DNA of 64,000 bases from Bacillus dicomae (GCF_006494425.1 NZ_VHIV01000002.1:806001-870000); one strand, 5' to 3'; numbered from the stretch's first letter, positions 27,332 to 37,045 are shown. Numbers and translations: made by a program. Notes: a model not told the origin generated them from the sequence alone.

Positions 27332-28189
27332 TTACGAATGTTGAAGCGTGAAAATCGTAATTTCAGGTTTTGACATAAATCGGAATGGGACACGTGTTCT
27401 TCCAAGGCCTCGATTGACATAGAGAGCTAAATCTTGAATCGTATAGAAACCTTCAACATAGTTTTTGGCAAGTGCTGGGGTAATAATAGCGCCTAAAAAA
27501 GGAATTTGTACTTGTCCGCCATGGCTATGACCAGAAAGTTGTAAGTTAACTGGATATTTAGCTATTTGCGGTGCAATATCTGGCTCGTGAACAAGAACAA
27601 TGTTATAAGTGTTTTCCCTTACGTGTTGTAGTGTCTCCTCTATTTTGGGTTTGCCTAGTAGTATATCATCGAGCCCGAAAATTGAGATTTCACTATTATC
27701 CAATAGACGGATTCTCTTTTCGCTATTTAGTAATAGTTCAAATCCAGATTCACGCATGATGTGTTCGTAGTATTCTGTTCCATATCCGCCGTGATCATGG
27801 TTACCATAAATAGAAAATTTCCCAAAGGGTGCTCGTATATTTTTTAAAATGGGTGCAACGAAAGGAGTGTCAGTATATGTTTGATAATTATCAATGAGAT
27901 CGCCAGTAAAAAGAACAATGTCAGGTTTTATAGCATTAATTTTAGCAACGATTTGAGCTAAATGTTGGAGCGAGAAATAGTATCCGAGATGTAAATCGCT
28001 AAATTGAAGAATCTTCATACCGTGAAAACTTTTTGGTATGAGTTGTGATGTAAGTGTATGCTCTGTAAAAGAGAGTAAATGAGGCTCAATATATTTAGCG
28101 TAATAGTATCCGATGCTAGTGGTTATAAATGAATATAGACAAGTGCGCATTCCAACTTTTAAAAAGTTTCTTCTTGTAATTTTCTTCAT
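27332..28189 (-). CDS. ykuE: YkuE-like metallophosphoesterase with Tat signal
   Basis: ATG 28189 is chosen because the protein then begins MKKITRRNFLK, a twin-arginine signal matching TRRxFLK; a start 12 codons earlier is possible and both have weak ribosome sites. The 285 residues closely follow B. subtilis YkuE: FSDLHLGYYF, FTGDLIDNYQTY, YGNHDHGGYGTEYY and LQLSGHSHGGQVQIPFLG, carrying the metal ligands of calcineurin-type phosphoesterases. YkuE is Tat-exported and wall-associated in B. subtilis. The next gene in the opposite direction, fadH, is also its neighbour there. Confidence 0.88.
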   Translation of the reverse strand: MKKITRRNFLKVGMRTCLYSFITTSIGYYYAKYIEPHLLSFTEHTLTSQLIPKSFHGMKILQFSDLHLGYYFSLQHLAQIVAKINAIKPDIVLFTGDLIDNYQTYTDTPFVAPILKNIRAPFGKFSIYGNHDHGGYGTEYYEHIMRESGFELLLNSEKRIRLLDNSEISIFGLDDILLGKPKIEETLQHVRENTYNIVLVHEPDIAPQIAKYPVNLQLSGHSHGGQVQIPFLGAIITPALAKNYVEGFYTIQDLALYVNRGLGRTRVPFRFMSKPEITIFTLQHS

Positions 28190-28398
28190 AAAAATATGAG
28201 TATACCTATGTGCCTTAAAGCACATGTCTTTGTTACATATACAGGTTACTCAAATCTCCTTTCAGTTTACTGGAAATACATTTCGAATAATAAAAAAATA
28301 GCATAAATTAAGAAAAAAATGAATGAAAAGAAACATTTTTCTGCTGAAAAATCAGAAAAGTTTAAAAATATAAAGATTTCTATTAAATAAAATGATAA

Positions 28399-28416
28399 AA
28401 TGAATGTGTATTCATT
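28399..28416 (+). promoter_or_regulatory. FadR-like operator at the fadH promoter
   Basis: AATGAAT-GTGT-ATTCATT has 7-bp arms and resembles the B. subtilis FadR box (TGAATGAnTAnTCATTCA type). It lies next to the fadH ribosome site, where a repressor would block transcription. Confidence 0.55.
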
Positions 28417-28433
28417 TTTTGGAGGGGATGTAT

Positions 28434-29198
28434 GTGAAAGAAAAGGTAGTTATTATAACAGGTGGATCGAGTGGAATGGGAAAAGGAATGGCGACTCGTT
28501 TTGCAAAAGAAGGGGCACGAGTAGTTATTACGGGACGTACAAAGGAAAAACTAGAGGAAACAAAGTTGGAAATTGAACAATTTCCAGGACAAATATTACC
28601 TGTACAAATGGATGTAAGGAATACGGATGATATTCAGAAAATGATTGAACAGATTGATGAGAAGTTTGGACGAATTGATATTTTAATAAATAATGCAGCT
28701 GGAAACTTTATTTGTCCAGCAGAAGATTTATCCGTAAATGGCTGGAATTCGGTCATTAATATTGTGTTAAATGGCACATTTTATTGTAGCCATTCTGTCG
28801 GAAAATATTGGATTGAAAAAGGCATAAAAGGGAATATCATTAACATGGTAGCAACATATGCATGGGATGCAGGTCCAGGAGTTATTCACTCGGCTGCAGC
28901 GAAGGCTGGAGTATTAGCAATGACGAAGACGCTTGCTGTTGAGTGGGGACGTAAATATGGAATACGAGTAAATGCTATCGCCCCAGGACCAATTGAACGT
29001 ACGGGTGGTGCTGATAAATTATGGATTTCAGAAGAAATGGCTAAGCGTACGATACAAAGTGTTCCGCTTGGAAGGCTGGGTACGCCAGAAGAAATCGCAG
29101 GTCTAGCTTATTATTTATGTTCAGATGAAGCTGCGTACATAAATGGAACTTGCATGACAATGGATGGAGGACAACATTTGCACCAATATCCATTTTAA
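28434..29198 (+). CDS. fadH: FadH-type 2,4-dienoyl-CoA reductase (short-chain dehydrogenase)
   Basis: GTG 28434 lies six bases after GGAGGGG; earlier in-frame ATGs overlap or precede that site. The 254-residue SDR has the cofactor motif TGGSSGMGKG, NNAAGNF, and an active-site region SAAAKAGVL in place of the classical YxxxK, as in YkuF/FadH. It matches B. subtilis FadH to the C-terminal MDGGQHLHQYPF. It should help degrade unsaturated fatty acids. FadR-like boxes flank the gene. Confidence 0.88.
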   Translation: MKEKVVIITGGSSGMGKGMATRFAKEGARVVITGRTKEKLEETKLEIEQFPGQILPVQMDVRNTDDIQKMIEQIDEKFGRIDILINNAAGNFICPAEDLSVNGWNSVINIVLNGTFYCSHSVGKYWIEKGIKGNIINMVATYAWDAGPGVIHSAAAKAGVLAMTKTLAVEWGRKYGIRVNAIAPGPIERTGGADKLWISEEMAKRTIQSVPLGRLGTPEEIAGLAYYLCSDEAAYINGTCMTMDGGQHLHQYPF

Positions 29199-29208
29199 AA
29201 GGGATAAG

Positions 29209-29231
29209 AAAATGAATGTTTAATTCATTTT
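29209..29231. repeat. Second FadR-like inverted repeat after fadH
   Basis: AAAATGAAT-GTTTA-ATTCATTTT has perfect 9-bp arms and repeats the operator sequence found upstream of fadH. It may be a weak terminator, an operator copy, or both. Confidence 0.5.
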
Positions 29232-29281
29232 TCTAAGGTTAAATGTGACGGAATTGTGACATATGAAAGAAAAGTGTTTAC

Positions 29282-29396
29282 AAGAGGTCATATATACGTT
29301 ATATTTAAGACCTCTTTTTTCTTCATAGTAGAATTGCTAATTCCCCTTAGCATTTTACCCCTCTAATCCCTTCAGGAAAACTGAAGGGATTTTTTA
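29282..29396 (+). terminator. Two tandem terminators between fadH and ykuI
   Basis: The first stem pairs 29282-29289 with 29319-29326; the second pairs 29365-29375 with 29381-29391. Both have T-tracts. No gene lies between them. Confidence 0.75.
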
Positions 29397-29453
29397 TTAT
29401 TTTTCCGTAAATATCATGTTATAATTTTTGAAAAGTAAAGGGAGGGAAGCACG

Positions 29454-30671
29454 TTGATAGATGCATTAGATGTAATGAGTAACTTGGATAAAGTCCTTCC
29501 TTATTATCAAGCTATTTTTAGTGCTGATGAGCATACTGTAATTGGATATGAAGTAGTAGGACGTATTCAAACAGAAGAGGGCATACAAAGTTTAGCTTCT
29601 TTCTTTCATGATGATTCTATTCCAAGTGAGTTTCAACTGGAAGCAGATAACATTATAGTAGAAAAAGCTTTAAATCGTTATTTAGAAAGTGATCAAAAAC
29701 TATTATTATTTATACATCGGAATGCGAACGTATTAATGAACGATGATGATGAAAGTTTACTTCAGCTTTTATTGATGTATGAAGAGCAAGGTTTAAATTT
29801 GAAACACATTGTGTTAGAGATTACAGAACATGAATGTAAAGAAGATATAGAGCAATTTAATCATTTGCTTATGTATTATCGTACATATGGTATCCAAATT
29901 TCGATTAATAAAGTCGGAACAGGTACAAGTAATTTAGAACGTATTAGCGTGTTAGCACCGGATATTTTAAAAGTAGATTTAACAAACTTAAGGCAAACTG
30001 CACTTTTACAATCTTATCAAGATATTTTATATTCTTTATCATTACTTGCTAGAAGAATTGGTGCGACATTGTTATATGAAGAAATAGATGCTTTTTATCA
30101 ACTACAATATGCTTGGAAAAACGGTGGTAGATACTATCAAGGGAATTATTTGAAAGAATGCTTACCTGATTTTATTGAAACGAACGTTTTGAAAGAACGA
30201 CTTGGTAATGAGTGTCATCAATTTATTCAACATGAGAAGAAAAAGTTACAAAAAATTTATAATTTAACAGAAATGTTGCGTGATCGAATTGGTGATGTTC
30301 TAACCAAACAGAAAAAGAATGAAGATATAAATGATTGGTTATTACAATTTAGTCAAAGTGTATCACAGTGTAGTTTCCGCATATTTATTTGTAATGAAGA
30401 TGGTTTCCAGCAATCAGGAAACGTTATGAAAAAAGATGGGGAATGGATTGTGATGCCTGAGTATTATATGAAGAACTGGAGTTGGCGTCCGTATTTTCTA
30501 GAAAATATTATGAAAATGCGTTTTGAGAATAAGGCAAGACTTTCAGATTTATATGCTGATATTGAAACTGGTGAGATGGTACGAACATTTTCTTTCCCGA
30601 TTGATGATGAAAACTTTTTATTTATAGATTTATCATATGAATATTTATATGAAGAAGATGTTTTATTTTAA
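29454..30671 (+). CDS. ykuI: YkuI-like EAL-domain protein with eroded catalytic motifs
   Basis: The TTG at 29454 follows GGGAGGG. The 405-residue protein aligns with B. subtilis YkuI along its length: an EAL domain to about residue 250 and a PAS/sensor-like C-terminal domain (FRIFICNEDGFQQSGNV, NWSWRPYFLENIMKMRFENK). EAL reads EVV, and the segment matching the DNIG/DDFG metal-binding motif reads NKVG, losing the Asp. It may bind c-di-GMP as a receptor but probably cannot hydrolyse it. ITEHECKED with the conserved Glu is kept. Confidence 0.88.
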   Translation: MIDALDVMSNLDKVLPYYQAIFSADEHTVIGYEVVGRIQTEEGIQSLASFFHDDSIPSEFQLEADNIIVEKALNRYLESDQKLLLFIHRNANVLMNDDDESLLQLLLMYEEQGLNLKHIVLEITEHECKEDIEQFNHLLMYYRTYGIQISINKVGTGTSNLERISVLAPDILKVDLTNLRQTALLQSYQDILYSLSLLARRIGATLLYEEIDAFYQLQYAWKNGGRYYQGNYLKECLPDFIETNVLKERLGNECHQFIQHEKKKLQKIYNLTEMLRDRIGDVLTKQKKNEDINDWLLQFSQSVSQCSFRIFICNEDGFQQSGNVMKKDGEWIVMPEYYMKNWSWRPYFLENIMKMRFENKARLSDLYADIETGEMVRTFSFPIDDENFLFIDLSYEYLYEEDVLF

Positions 30672-30698
30672 TGCACGAAGAGATTCGTGCATTTTTTG
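30670..30698 (+). terminator. Terminator of ykuI
   Basis: A perfect 10-bp stem (30670-30679 with 30684-30693) is followed by TTTTT. Confidence 0.85.
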
Positions 30699-30853
30699 TT
30701 TGTTTTTATCATAAATTGGTAATAGTGAAAATGGTGATGAAAATGCTGTCTATCGTTGTAAAGATTTTACGAACGAAACGGGTCCTTTCTTTGCATAATC
30801 ATTGTTACAATGAATACTACAAAGACAAGTTCTTTTAAAAGGAAGGTGAAAAG

Positions 30854-31342
30854 ATGAGGAAATATGGAATATGGTTAGTGCTATTTGTATGCGTTGCCTT
30901 TCTAGTTGGTTATAGTGTTACAACTGTTTTAGGAAAAGAGGAAGTGAAAGTTGATCGGAAAGAAGTGTTTACAACGATACAAAAGGGCTATGAAACCCAA
31001 TTTTCAATTCGTGGGAAGCATTTGCCGATGAATAAAATGATAGAAAACTTATCACCGTATTTTACAGAGAATTTCCTTCAAGTATTTACAGATGAAAATA
31101 GTAGAAGTGATAAACGAAGTGGTGAATATTTACTTCCAGCAAAAGAAGCACCGTTTTCTTTTAATTCAGAAACGAAAATGTCATATGATGAAGAACATAA
31201 AATTTTATATGTATATGAGCGGGCGAAAAGTGGACAATATCAAATTGTAACATTGCAAAGAGATCAAGGGAAATGGAAATTGGCAGGATATCATGAAAGC
31301 CAAGAACTTTTAAGTGAAATCAAAAGGTTGCAACAATTATAA
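30854..31342 (+). CDS. Exported or membrane-anchored hypothetical protein (DUF3993-like)
   Basis: The ATG at 30854 follows AAGGAAGGTGA. The 162-residue protein has one N-terminal membrane segment (residues 5-25), then an extracytoplasmic domain with FTTIQKGYETQFSIRGKHL, LSPYFTENFLQVF and a beta-rich end (KILYVYERAKSGQYQIVTLQ). This agrees with the DUF3993 family as I recall it, which has no known function. It has no counterpart at this position in the B. subtilis yku order that I recall. A structured repeat begins at its stop codon. Confidence 0.7.
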   Translation: MRKYGIWLVLFVCVAFLVGYSVTTVLGKEEVKVDRKEVFTTIQKGYETQFSIRGKHLPMNKMIENLSPYFTENFLQVFTDENSRSDKRSGEYLLPAKEAPFSFNSETKMSYDEEHKILYVYERAKSGQYQIVTLQRDQGKWKLAGYHESQELLSEIKRLQQL

Positions 31343-31432
31343 AGCGAAACTGTAATCAGTGGGGTTCATCTCGCGCTGATTATTAGCCGCCAAAATCGGG
31401 TGTTTACTTCCTGAAAATAGCGGGATAAAAAT
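31341..31432 (+). repeat. Structured intergenic repeat, copy A
   Basis: This 92-base element matches copy B (32263-32360) across its length, including GTAATCAGTGG, TTATTAGCC, GGGTGTTTAC and AATAGCGGGATAAAAATA. A stem TAATCAG/CTGATTA (31353-31359 with 31376-31382) and a CGCC/GGTG pairing are possible. It overlaps the preceding stop codon. The B. cereus group carries many small intergenic repeat families (bcr elements); I cannot assign the family number. Confidence 0.75.
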
Positions 31433-31458
31433 AGGAATAGGTCTTTACCTATTCCTAT
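31431..31458. terminator. Bidirectional terminator after repeat copy A
   Basis: A perfect 11-bp stem (31431-31441 with 31448-31458) overlaps the end of the convergent glutaredoxin-like gene. Confidence 0.75.
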
Positions 31459-31691
31459 TCTATATTGAGTAGTTGTTGTAATTTTTCAATTTGAAAACCA
31501 GCAACAACTTCTCCATCAATTACAACCGTTGGAGTTGAATAAGAATCATAGTCATATAACAGACGATTGCGTGCAGCGGCGTCTTTTTTTACGTCAAATT
31601 CTTCATATACAACGTTATTATGCTTTAAAAATTCTTTCACAATGACACATGGCGGGCAATCAGGTTGTGTGTAAACCTCAATTTTTTTCAT
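31455..31691 (-). CDS. Small glutaredoxin/thioredoxin-like protein with CPPC motif
   Basis: ATG 31691 follows GAGGAGGAAT; the longer upstream frame lacks a ribosome site. The 78-residue protein has a thioredoxin fold: KIEVYTQPDCPPCVIVKEFL with CPPC near residues 11-14, a cis-Pro segment STPTVVIDGE and GFQIEKLQQLL. It resembles NrdH/glutaredoxin-like redoxins. Its partner is unknown; bacillithiol-linked or ribonucleotide reductase roles are possible but not shown. It is monocistronic. Confidence 0.85.
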   Translation of the reverse strand: MKKIEVYTQPDCPPCVIVKEFLKHNNVVYEEFDVKKDAAARNRLLYDYDSYSTPTVVIDGEVVAGFQIEKLQQLLNIE

Positions 31692-31925
31692 TGTAATTCC
31701 TCCTCTTTTCTGTTTTTTTATTATATTCTTCCAGTATAAAAATCGCAATAAAGAAGGGAAAAGATGTTCTTTCTGTTTTTTCCTTCGTATTTCGACAAAT
31801 TTTTAGTTGAGTTTCTGGCCAATAACCTTTATCCTAGAGTGTGGAACATTTTTTCTGTTATGACGGATAGAATGAGTATAGCTGTAGAACCTATTGGTAG
31901 GAAGATCAGAGAAAGGAGAGATTTC

Positions 31926-32162
31926 ATGTCTCTACTCCAAGGAATTTTAACTCGACTTGTTAGTCTACAAGAACAAGCTGAAAGCGGTGAAGTAGCACAA
32001 CGCTATTTTGAAGTGAACGGTGAGCGCAAATGTAGCGTGAAATTTTTCGATAAAAGTGAAATGTATGAGTTAGAAGTGTATCAACAAGGTGAAAAACCTC
32101 AAGTGTATCAATTCGATAATATCGACATGGTTGCAATTGAGATTTACGATATCATTTCTTGA
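31926..32162 (+). CDS. ykuJ: YkuJ family protein
   Basis: The ATG at 31926 follows AAAGGAGAG; a 54-codon upstream extension in frame is unsupported. The 78-residue product matches B. subtilis YkuJ: GILTRLVSLQEQAESG, QRYFEVNGERKCSVKFFDKS and DNIDMVAIEIYDIIS. It is a small alpha/beta protein of unknown function. It is followed by a terminator. Confidence 0.88.
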   Translation: MSLLQGILTRLVSLQEQAESGEVAQRYFEVNGERKCSVKFFDKSEMYELEVYQQGEKPQVYQFDNIDMVAIEIYDIIS

Positions 32163-32169
32163 TACATAT

Positions 32170-32203
32170 AAAAAAGGTGTTGCCATATGGCAACACCTTT
32201 TTT
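32170..32203 (+). terminator. Terminator of ykuJ
   Basis: A perfect 15-bp stem (32170-32184 with 32189-32203) with loop ATAT and T-tract. Confidence 0.9.
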
Positions 32204-32262
32204 AGTGCTATTACTTTTAGCATATATGTATAGGGACATTTCTTTTTTCCCACAATGGTAAT

Positions 32263-32360
32263 AAAGTGAAATTGTAATCAGTGGAGAGTCTTCTTCCTAT
32301 ACTGCTTATTAGCCACCATCTATTGGGTGTTTACGGATAGTAAATAGCGGGATAAAAATA
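32263..32360 (+). repeat. Structured intergenic repeat, copy B
   Basis: This 98-base second copy of the element at 31341-31432 is in the same orientation. Stem differences compensate: CACC/GGTG here where copy A has CGCC/GGTG, and TTTAC/GTAAA pairs here. It ends 17 bases before the start of a small zinc-ribbon gene and so forms most of its leader. Confidence 0.75.
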
Positions 32361-32377
32361 ATGAGAGGGTGTGTTGT

Positions 32378-32527
32378 ATGGAACGTTTACCAGTAGTGAT
32401 TTGTCCTAATTGTCACAATGCTGCGGAGATTATTCATGTATTAACGGCTCAATCTAATCAAAATGTAATTTATACGTGCCAAATTTGCCATTATGTAATT
32501 CGGAATATTGAAACGAATAAAGGGTAG
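32378..32527 (+). CDS. 49-residue zinc-ribbon protein
   Basis: The ATG at 32378 follows GAGAGGGTG. The protein has two CxxC knuckles, CPNCHNA (Cys9, Cys12) and CQICHYV (Cys34, Cys37), separated by a beta-rich stretch, and so probably binds zinc. A similar small gene lies in this part of the B. subtilis yku region (possibly ykzF), but I am not sure of the name. Repeat copy B forms its leader, and ykuK follows after 74 bases. Confidence 0.8.
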   Translation: MERLPVVICPNCHNAAEIIHVLTAQSNQNVIYTCQICHYVIRNIETNKG

Positions 32528-32601
32528 GAAGTTATAATTTTTGTTTCTGTCCCATACAATGAGAATACGAAAAGTCTGTCTAATTGAAAGGACGTGACTA
32601 T

Positions 32602-33120
32602 GTGGCCGGTGAACATAAATTTTATAATGTTTCAGAGAGACATTTAAATTTTGATATGGTCTTTACCCGTATTTGTAATTTCATTGAAAAGGATCCACGA
32701 AATTTATATCGTTTATCCATTGGGACAGACTCACAAGCGCATCAAAAGGATACGAGGTTTATTACGGCAATTCATATTCATCGCGTTGGAAAAGGCGCAT
32801 GGGGGTGTTTACACCATAAATCAGTAAAAGATAAGCCAACAACTTTACGTGAGAAAATATATTTAGAGACGCAGTTTAGTCAAGAAATCGCATGCCTATT
32901 TACTCCAAATCATATACAAACAATATGGGATTTATTGCATCCATATGCGCAAGACGGGGCTGGATTTATAATGGAAATTCACTTGGATATCGGAAATGAC
33001 GGTTTAACAAAAGAATTTATTCTGGATATGACAACGAAAATTCAAGCGATGGGATTAACAGCGAAAATTAAGCCAGATGCTTATGCGGCGTTTAGTTATG
33101 CAAATCGATATACGAAATAA
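32602..33120 (+). CDS. ykuK: YkuK family RNase H-like protein
   Basis: GTG 32602, nine bases after AAAGGA, is preferred to the TTG at 32584. The 172-residue protein matches YkuK: LYRLSIGTDSQAHQKDTRFI, GKGAWGCLHHK and MEIHLDIGNDGLTKEFILDM, then IKPDAYAAFSYANRYTK. The acidic residues at IGTDSQ and HLDIG suggest an RNase H-like fold. The substrate is unknown. It lies in conserved order between ykuJ and abbA. Confidence 0.85.
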   Translation: MAGEHKFYNVSERHLNFDMVFTRICNFIEKDPRNLYRLSIGTDSQAHQKDTRFITAIHIHRVGKGAWGCLHHKSVKDKPTTLREKIYLETQFSQEIACLFTPNHIQTIWDLLHPYAQDGAGFIMEIHLDIGNDGLTKEFILDMTTKIQAMGLTAKIKPDAYAAFSYANRYTK

Positions 33121-33227
33121 ATATAATTTTTATATATCCTTCATTAAAAACTGAATATTACATCTATTAAATAGGCTAGAAATTTTATATAATAAGAGTA
33201 ACGATGCGAGTATAAGGAGAGGGGTAT

Positions 33228-33419
33228 ATGAAAAGGGAATTTGTTTTAACGGAAGAAGAGGAAAGTTTGTTACTAGATATTTTATTTCAGCAAAATTATG
33301 CGAGTGAAATTTTAGCTGTGGAACTTACAGATATTGAGAATGGTTTAAAAAAGACAGATGTGATGCAATATAAAAAAATTACAAGGTTATTTTACAGATT
33401 AAAAAATAAAGGGTATTAA
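33228..33419 (+). CDS. abbA: AbbA antirepressor of AbrB
   Basis: The 63-residue protein matches B. subtilis AbbA: LTEEEESLLLDILFQQNYAS, ELTDIENGLKKTD and YKKITRLFYRLKN. AbbA binds the transition-state repressor AbrB and removes it from DNA early in sporulation. It lies between ykuK and darB as in B. subtilis. The ATG at 33228 follows AAGGAGAGGGG, and TATAAT at 33187-33192 may be its -10. I see no clear Spo0A box upstream, although Spo0A controls it in B. subtilis. Confidence 0.85.
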   Translation: MKREFVLTEEEESLLLDILFQQNYASEILAVELTDIENGLKKTDVMQYKKITRLFYRLKNKGY

Positions 33420-33420
33420 G

Positions 33421-33448
33421 CGCTACCGGAATGGTAGTCTTTTTTTTG
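33421..33448 (+). terminator. Terminator of abbA
   Basis: CTACC/GGTAG stem (33423-33427 with 33433-33437) followed by a long T-tract. Confidence 0.75.
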
Positions 33449-33588
33449 TGTTGTATGCTAAAATAGCTGTGTAATTTTGTTTTTATTGAAATAATGTAAG
33501 GACAAAATAATAATGTGAAAACGCTGTCATAAAATGTGAATAGAGCCGGTAATTATAAGCAGGAAAAAGGGAAAATGGGGGATGTAAC

Positions 33589-34032
33589 ATGATTAGTATT
33601 CCGAAAGACGAGTTTCAACAAATTTTTGTGAAAGATTTAATCATTTCATCAGAAAAAGTAGCACATGTCCAAATAGGGAATGGTTTAGAGCATGCTTTAC
33701 TAGTACTTGTGAAATCTGGATATTCGGCGATACCTGTTTTGGACCCGATGTATAAATTGCACGGGTTAATTAGTACTGCTATGATTTTAGACGGTATGTT
33801 AGGGTTAGAACGCATTGAGTTTGAAAGACTTGACGAAATGAAAGTAGAACAGGTGATGAAGGAAGACATTCCGGTTCTTAAGTTAGAAGATTCATTTGCT
33901 AAAGCTTTAGAAATGACAATTGATCATCCTTTTATTTGCGCTGTCAATGAAGAGGGGTATTTTGAGGGGATTTTAACACGTCGAGCAATTTTAAAATTGT
34001 TGAATAAAAAAGTAAGACAACATAATCGATAA
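33589..34032 (+). CDS. darB: DarB/CbpB c-di-AMP-binding CBS protein
   Basis: The 147-residue protein consists of two CBS motifs (about 15-75 and 80-140) and matches YkuL of B. subtilis, now DarB. Without c-di-AMP, DarB binds and stimulates the (p)ppGpp synthetase Rel and also pyruvate carboxylase; c-di-AMP blocks both. The length equals the family norm. It keeps the family position before ccpC. The gene for its target pyruvate carboxylase begins at 63484. Confidence 0.85.
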   Translation: MISIPKDEFQQIFVKDLIISSEKVAHVQIGNGLEHALLVLVKSGYSAIPVLDPMYKLHGLISTAMILDGMLGLERIEFERLDEMKVEQVMKEDIPVLKLEDSFAKALEMTIDHPFICAVNEEGYFEGILTRRAILKLLNKKVRQHNR

Positions 34033-34039
34033 TGTGAGG

Positions 34040-34078
34040 AAAGTGACTTCATAGAAACGGAGAAGTCACTTTTTTTTC
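34040..34078 (+). terminator. Terminator of darB
   Basis: A perfect 11-bp stem (34040-34050 with 34062-34072) and a run of T. Confidence 0.85.
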
Positions 34079-34201
34079 GTGCATATCAGTTGTGTATGTA
34101 TTATATTTAAAAAGATAAAAAATATAAGAGTATGTAGTTAAATTAAGGATGAAAAGCTTATTGAGATAAGGTGTATGGAAGCTAAGGAAAGAGGGAGAAA
34201 G

Positions 34202-35059
34202 TTGCAAATTGATGATTTTCAAATGATGGTTGTGTTAGCTCAGGAATCAAATATGAGAAAAGCAGCGGAACGTTTATTTGTTTCACAACCTGCGCTGAGT
34301 CAACGATTACAATCTATGGAGAAACAATGGGGAATGAAGTTTTTTATTCGCTCGCAAAAAGGATTGACAATTACACCTGAAGGGGAAAAAGTCGCAAATT
34401 ATGCAAAAGAAATGCTACAAAGAGAAGAGGATATTAAAAGTGAGCTAGCTGTTTTTAGAACAGAAACGCACGGAACATTAAAAATAGCTGTTGCATCAGT
34501 TATTGGTCAATATTGGCTTCCGCCTGTTTTGAAGAAGTTTGTGCAAAAGTATCCTTCTGTGAAAATATCGCTGTTTACTGGTTGGAGTAGTGAAGTACAA
34601 AAGCAATTTTATGAAGGAGACGTTCATGTTGCTATACTGAGAGGATCACAAGAATATAAAGGCCAGAAGCAACAATTATTTGAAGATGAACTTTATTTAG
34701 TGGATAAAGAAATAAAAGATATTTCAATGTTAAAGGAAACGAATAGACCATTTATTCAATTTAAAAGTGATTCGACTTATTATGGACAAATACAAAATTG
34801 GTGGTATGGTTTATTTTCTAATCCACCTAAGAGAACGATTGTGGTTGATCAAATTGAGACATGCAAACAACTCGTTTTAAATGGTATAGGTTATGCTCTT
34901 TTACCTTCTACTGTTTTAAAAGAAGTACAGGAAAACATGTATAAAACACCTGTTCAATTAACGAGAGAAACATGGTTATTGACGAGTGAATCAGCTAGAC
35001 AATTAAAGCAAGTACAAGCATTTTTAGAAATTATAGAAGAAATTCAACTGGAAAAATAG
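34202..35059 (+). CDS. ccpC: CcpC, LysR-type regulator of citrate-cycle genes
   Basis: TTG 34202 follows GAGGGAG and aligns with the B. subtilis CcpC start; the ATG at 34175 would add nine residues. The 285-residue protein has a LysR helix-turn-helix (MRKAAERLFVSQPALSQRLQ) and an effector domain with PFIQFKSDSTYYGQIQNWWY and VDQIETCKQLVLNGIGYALL shared with CcpC. In B. subtilis CcpC senses citrate and represses citZ and citB. It is divergent from nothing and appears to be its own unit. Confidence 0.88.
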   Translation: MQIDDFQMMVVLAQESNMRKAAERLFVSQPALSQRLQSMEKQWGMKFFIRSQKGLTITPEGEKVANYAKEMLQREEDIKSELAVFRTETHGTLKIAVASVIGQYWLPPVLKKFVQKYPSVKISLFTGWSSEVQKQFYEGDVHVAILRGSQEYKGQKQQLFEDELYLVDKEIKDISMLKETNRPFIQFKSDSTYYGQIQNWWYGLFSNPPKRTIVVDQIETCKQLVLNGIGYALLPSTVLKEVQENMYKTPVQLTRETWLLTSESARQLKQVQAFLEIIEEIQLEK

Positions 35060-35130
35060 GATTATTATCTTGCTACTCGCTCTATCGTTTGGTAGAGTAA
35101 CATTATAAATGGATTTAGGAGGCAACAAGA

Positions 35131-35853
35131 ATGAAAATGATGGACGCTAACGAAATTATTTCGTTTATTCAAAAAAGTGAAAAGAAAACTCCTGTAAAGG
35201 TATACATAAAAGGGGATTTAAAAGAAGTAACATTCCCTGAAACGGTACAAGCATTTGTAAATAAAAAGTCTGGTGTATTATTTGGAGAATGGTCTGAAAT
35301 TAAGACAATTCTTGATGAAAATAACAAGCACATTGTAGATTACGTTGTTGAAAATGACCGTCGTAATTCTGCAATTCCAATGCTTGATTTAAAAGGTATT
35401 AAAGCTCGTATTGAGCCAGGCGCGATTATTCGTGACCACGTTGAAATCGGTGACAATGCTGTTATTATGATGAATGCAACAATTAATATCGGTGCTGTAA
35501 TTGGTGAAGGTTCTATGATCGACATGAACGCGGTACTTGGTGGACGTGCAACTGTTGGTAAGAACTGTCACGTAGGTGCAGGTGCAGTACTTGCAGGTGT
35601 TATTGAGCCGCCTTCAGCAAAACCAGTTATCGTTGAAGACGATGTTGTAATTGGTGCTAACGTAGTTGTGTTAGAAGGAGTTACAGTAGGTAAAGGTGCA
35701 GTTGTAGCAGCAGGAGCTGTTGTAACAGAAGATGTACCTCCATATACAGTTGTTGCGGGTACTCCAGCACGTGTAATTAAAGAGATTGATGAGAAGACAA
35801 AAGCAAAAACTGAAATTAAACAAGAGCTTCGTCAATTAAACCCAGAGAAATAA
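35131..35853 (+). CDS. dapH: Tetrahydrodipicolinate N-acetyltransferase
   Basis: The 240-residue protein has an N-terminal helical part and a C-terminal left-handed beta helix made of hexapeptide repeats ([36 protein letters not shown]). It acetylates tetrahydrodipicolinate using acetyl-CoA, the first step of the acetylated diaminopimelate branch. The length equals that of B. anthracis-group DapH. It is followed by dapL, with a hairpin between them; patA for the intermediate step is at 8344-9507. Confidence 0.93.
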   Translation: MKMMDANEIISFIQKSEKKTPVKVYIKGDLKEVTFPETVQAFVNKKSGVLFGEWSEIKTILDENNKHIVDYVVENDRRNSAIPMLDLKGIKARIEPGAIIRDHVEIGDNAVIMMNATINIGAVIGEGSMIDMNAVLGGRATVGKNCHVGAGAVLAGVIEPPSAKPVIVEDDVVIGANVVVLEGVTVGKGAVVAAGAVVTEDVPPYTVVAGTPARVIKEIDEKTKAKTEIKQELRQLNPEK

Positions 35854-35858
35854 AAACG

Positions 35859-37045
<1,187 letters not shown>

